From Melanocharis versteri (lineage: Eukaryota > Chordata > Aves > Passeriformes > Melanocharitidae), in contig VZTG01010609.1 of the NCBI GenBank assembly GCA_013397845.1, forward strand, positions 408,134 through 472,133: 64,000 bases of DNA, read 5' to 3'. Positions 59,700-64,000 of the stretch are shown here, piece by piece. The notes under the pieces were generated by a model that did not search any database, was not told where the DNA came from, and was given only the letters and a program-made list of their open reading frames with translations. Positions within the stretch are counted from its first letter, which is position 1; every line of letters begins with the position of its first letter. A program made the position numbers and the translations under genes.

Positions 59700-62600
59700 G
59701 AAATATTTTATGAATGGCATGGAGAATGATAGGGAGATATTTTTTACTTTGTCACCTGAGAGGTAGAGCAGGTAAAATATGGAGATTGAGACAAGAAGTC
59801 ATTTGGAGCTCCTGCTGCTGAATTACTGGAAATTGCTGAATGGGGAATTGGATGGGGCTATGATGTTCTTGGCATTAGGAATAAAGACAAATATATTGTG
59901 TTTCATACAAAAAAGTGACCTAGTAGTAGAAGAATGAAAAGAGAGGGGTGACATGGATACAACTTTGTAGTAGAAGACCAGTCTTTGCAGTAGCATTTTA
60001 ATAACTGGGGGAGACCAAATATGTCTTGTATTTATAAATAAACATGGCAGTGAAATGCTGGTCAATCAGATTTAAAAAATTGGGGAAAATGGTGCAAGTG
60101 AATATCAAATGACTGTTTTAATTTTGTAGAATTTGAAATGTTGTTAGCTGGTTGCTCATAAAAAGATGTCAGAGGCACAAGGAGGCAATGGGTCTGGGAT
60201 GTTGAGGTAGGGCTGTTAGTTGTTTTAAAAAAGTAGTAGTTAAATTTAAATTTGTAGGTAAATTTGTAGGTAATTTGTAGGTAAATATGTAGGCCTGAGA
60301 TTATTTAAAGGCAAGAGTGAAGGAGACAAATTAGAAAATATTTTGGATTTCCCACCAAGAACTGCAATAAAATCTGGAGGGATCTGTGGAAGAAAGACAG
60401 TGGGAGAAAATTATCGTAGTGCAAAGCCAGAGAAGCCAAAAGGGGGCTGATTTCAAGAGGAACTTAGCTGTATTGAAGGGAGCTGGCAGTTCAAGGCAGG
60501 ACACAGAGTGCTATTTCTGAGCGTAAAGAGATTAAACAAAGAGGAGAAATGGTAGTTAAAGAGGCTGGGGGGTGGGACAAGTGTGTTTGTGCTGTGACGT
60601 GAGAGGATGGGAAAGTAAGGCAAAGATTAAAAGAGGGAATAAGAACGGAGACTTAACAAAATCTGAAGTTATTGTTCCAGTTTTGCGATAGGTAAAATGA
60701 AAGTAAGTAGCAGGGAGGAAAGACAAAAGATTGTGATGAAAGCAAATGAAGAGTACTGAAATAAGTTCTAAAAATAAGTCACAGATGTTTCTTGAATCAC
60801 CAGACGGTGATCTTTCTGCCTACTGAGGATGATGAAAGTAGGCACGTCCAGACATTACAGGACAGACTGAATCACTCTACACTGCTCTCATCCAGGCTGC
60901 CTTGTTTTCTGGCTAAGGCATGGTAGAGGGAAGCTGGAGGTTGAATTCCTTGAAATTAGGCTGAGGTGGGTCTGGACACACATGTTTCTGCATGAGGCTG
61001 TTACCCACAATGAGTGTCAGCTAAACCACTGAATGACTTTTGAAGAGGCAGTGGGTTAAACCTGGAGGTCAAGCATGCCATGAGCAGGTGTGTGAACATG
61101 CTCTGAGCTCTGAAATGAGAATTAAAAAACCTAACATTATCCTGTCAATTTTTCTTATTCTGCTGGCATTGAAACAGGATGATATTGAGATACGTAAATG
61201 TAGAAAAAAAGTTTCAAATCAAAATCAAAATCAAATAGTCAGTGTTTGCAAAGCCTTATTATGCAAGGAGACAATGAACAGAAACTTCTTGGATCACACA
61301 GCTGAAGCCAGTTATCCAAAGTCACATCTATTTCAGAAGTCTGAGTCCTTTAACAAATTGTTTTTAGGCTTTCCTTTTCACCTCTTTCTTTAGAATTGAT
61401 CTGCCATTATTCTATGCTCTTATTAATGTTTAGTAACTGTAGGGATGTTGATTTTCCAAACAAGAAGGTATCTGGGGTTGTCCTTTTCCTGTTCCCCTTG
61501 TAGAAAAGCACCTGGTATAGCATATCAAGAGTAATGAGATTTTTGCATCATTATATAGATAGAAGTACATTTTAGCTCCATTATCTACCAATGTTGCCAT
61601 CTTTTGCACAGCTACTCTGCACAGACTAAAACCAACTGCAGAAAAATGGGTTATAAAGTCTCTCCTTTAAATATATCATAAAAAACAACTGAAGGATAGT
61701 AGGGCAAAGTGAACTACATGTAGCTTGCACAGCTTATACTGCAAGTATTCTAACAAACTCATCAAATATATAACCAGAATATAACCACTAAGTATTTAAA
61801 TATCCTTGCTATCATACAAAACAAGTCTGTAATTTTTTTATGTGCCAGGACATTCTTTCAAATGTATTTACCATAGTTATTTTTTCCCATTATCTCCTAT
61901 TTTTTTTTGTGAATTTGAGCTCAGAAATACTTATCTATATAAAAAATTCCTGACATTCCTCCTCCACTCTTAATTTCTCTGTTCCTCTTTTCTATCTCAT
62001 ATCAGAAGCAAAGTGTAAGTGTATTTGCAGATTTCCCTTTTTTCTCTCCAGCTTTTCCCCACCAGCAGGCCTTTGATTTGAAATTGTAAGGCACTTAAAT
62101 CTTCTGCCAGCATTCTTATAAACAGATTCAACTTGTCCTTTTGTCGATGCTTCAGCATGTAGCCAATTTCCTCTCTTTTCTTGCAGTTTAGAAGACCTCA
62201 GATAATTCTTCCTCTGTTCTCTCACAAATATATGAAATTCTAAGTAGTCATCTAACTTCACATTCATGAGGCAAATCCATCACCACCAAATTGCAGACTT
62301 GGCAAAACACTGTCCATCTGCCTTTGAAATGATTTAAGAAAGGATTGAATTTCAGAGATGCTGGTACAGACAATCTAATCTACTACATGTCTGCTTGTAC
62401 TTTTACAGAATAGCCTTGTTCTTTTGCATATCCCAGCATGGAATGCTTAAACTGTTGTTGAGCTTACTTAAAGTTTCCATTAAATTCACCAGTGCTTCAC
62501 ATTTTATTTGATAAAAGACAAGGTCACTGGGATTCATAGAATTTGGCCTAAAACTGCTGATTGCAGGAAACAATGCAGTTCTGTATAGATCTTTAGAAAG

Positions 62601-63560
62601 GACTGATCTGATGTCAGTATGCCCTCTCACGTGGCTTGGCTGCAATTTTAGGCTGCTGAAGTAGAAGTGGTGAATGCTTTTACTTGTGTTCCAAACTCTT
62701 AGTTAATGCCTTTGCAGATAGGTTATCTCGGAATGGTCCAATGTATTAATCCCTCAGGTTTAGCTAGATAACCCCTTCCAAAGGTTTAAGCAGCTGCTGC
62801 CTCGGATTCTTCAGTCTGAATCCTGTCAGATCATCTGGAATCCAGTTTTTCCCCCCTTTCCTCTTCATTTTAGGACTTTCACTCTGTGCACTGTAAGCGT
62901 ACACAAAGGAACGCGAGCAGCTGCGGTTACAGAGACACGTCTGGTGAGCAGCAATGTGTGATTCACAGTGGCACGGCCTGATGCGTGGAATTCTTTGAAA
63001 AAAAAGTATTTATCCCATCTCTTTAACAATGTGTTTAAATGTACAGCAAGCAAAAATTCTGACTTGCTGTCCTGTCTCAGCAGTCACTGTCCCTCAAACA
63101 GTGGTAGTCCAAATACTTCAGTGTTAACTTCCAAGCACGCTAAATCTGCTGCAGTCAGGAAAGATATTAAATACTAAAAAAAGAAACACACTGACTAAGT
63201 TGCTGGCTCTCAGTCTGAACAGGCTCATACATCTTTTACCCTCGATAGCTTGTAGACTCTGACGTAAGAGGGGAAGAGTGGCCATGTACTCAGAGAGAAG
63301 GCATTTTCATTATGTCAAAAATAAATGGCTGAAAACCGAAGTGTGGCTAGTGCTGAGTGTACTCCTTGGCAGAAGCTGATGCCATTCTGAATAGCAAAGC
63401 CTTTGAGATGTTTCAGTAGTCCTGTATTATTTATTTTGATCACATAAATGTTTATTATCTGTCTCTAAAAATAGAGTGAATTTGAGAATGTCGCAATATG
63501 AAAAAATGGTGAGTCAATGAAAACTCTTTTGGCAACGTATCTAAGCCACAACCAACCACA
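59700..63560. other. non-coding stretch with a small repeat
   Basis: Contains the 12-bp repeat at 60248-60293 and a short TCAAAA repeat at 61217-61235. A small CpG cluster at 62896-62940 (about six CpG in 60 bp) has no gene attached that I can see. Confidence 0.35.
60248..60293. repeat. 12-bp tandem repeat, about 4 copies
   Basis: Unit AAATTTGTAGGT at 60248-60259 and 60260-60271, then an 11-bp copy and a diverged copy to 60293. Confidence 0.85.
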
Positions 63561-63896
63561 GACAATTTTTGTTATATAAAGACTATGGGGGGCAGGGGGG
63601 GGTTCATGTCTGTAGGCTTATTGGCTCTGTGTACATTTGCTATGACCCTTTTATTAGTGAAATAAGCCAGGAAAGAGATAGGAATCAATGCAGCACTGTA
63701 GGCAGTGTAAACGAACTTGTGCATGTTTCAAATATAGTTGTTAAGATCTTATCTTGTCATGCTTGCCCAAATGCTAACAAATCCCAAATACATTCTAACC
63801 ATGGAGCTGCTCTAAACCACACTGTAGACATGGATATTTTGAGCAATAATCCAGAAATTTGTAGCAACAAACTTTGCTTTCTCTTTTTGCCAACAG

Positions 63897-63967
63897 TACC
63901 AAACTGTTTGCTGCTGCAAGCTGAACTCAAAGATGCTGATGTGTGTAACCGTTGTGATGGGTTTATG
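63897..63967 (+). CDS. candidate internal exon, Cys-rich, unidentified protein
   Basis: This has the best paired splice signals in the window: a pyrimidine tract (TTTGCTTTCTCTTTTTGCCAACAG) before it and a donor (TTTATG|GTAAGTAT) after it. The 71-bp interval is entered with two bases and exits in phase 0. The peptide reads PNCLLLQAELKDADVCNRCD followed by GFM, with a CNRC pair that could bind zinc together with other residues. The same frame is open far upstream (from 63569), but that part is probably intron. The entry phase is compatible with the exit phase of 17482. A gene continuing beyond the right edge of the window is likely if this is real. Family not recognised. Confidence 0.38.
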
Positions 63968-63987
63968 GTAAGTATTTGAAGCTGAAC

Positions 63988-64000
63988 TTTTTTTTTTTTT
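63988..64000. repeat. poly(T) run cut by the window edge
   Basis: At least 13 T run to the last base; full length unknown. Confidence 0.8.

Noticed and set aside
1..64000. CRISPR arrays, prokaryotic promoters, operons, phage or plasmid genes
   Set aside because: No regularly spaced repeats with unique spacers, no dense coding, and CR1 retrotransposons show this is vertebrate nuclear DNA.

Overview
This is AT-rich vertebrate DNA, most likely avian (less probably from another reptile). The main evidence is three fossil CR1 retrotransposon pieces: an endonuclease part near 24.15-25.15 kb (+), a reverse transcriptase part near 30.66-30.99 kb (-), and a 3' end near 38.90-39.23 kb (+). A well-bounded solo LTR at 23136-24148 also fits. 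There are no operons, no ribosomal or transfer RNA genes that I can recognise, no CRISPR array and no bacterial or phage features. Most open frames are short and look like chance frames between stops in intronic or intergenic DNA.

Layout. 0-9 kb: AT-rich non-coding sequence with a (TTTG)n microsatellite and a C-run cluster. 9-19 kb: the best exon-like intervals, one on the minus strand (9052-9263) and three on the plus strand (16251-16371, 17424-17482, 18593-18690). The first two plus-strand intervals share one open frame with matching splice phase. 20-22.5 kb: two very long T tracts (44 and 43 T). 22.9-25.2 kb: a CR1 fragment split by a solo LTR with 5-bp target duplications. 29-31 kb: a hydrophobic exon-like interval, then the CR1 reverse transcriptase fossil. 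33.9-34.4 kb: a region open in several frames that I cannot identify. 36-37.3 kb: a 24-bp tandem repeat, a G-rich tract and a compact CpG island with no recognisable gene attached. 38-39.3 kb: a possible terminal exon and the CR1 3' end. 41-49 kb: minus-strand exon-like intervals. 49-64 kb: mostly empty, with a Cys-rich open frame near 59.5 kb and a well-formed exon-like interval at 63897-63967.

No protein-coding gene is identified by family. The exon calls rest on splice signals plus an open frame, read by eye; in 64 kb of AT-rich DNA many such coincidences are expected, so they carry low confidence. The solid content is the transposon history, the simple repeats and the CpG island. The window could be introns of one or two large genes, or a gene-poor region with non-coding RNAs; the sequence alone does not decide.
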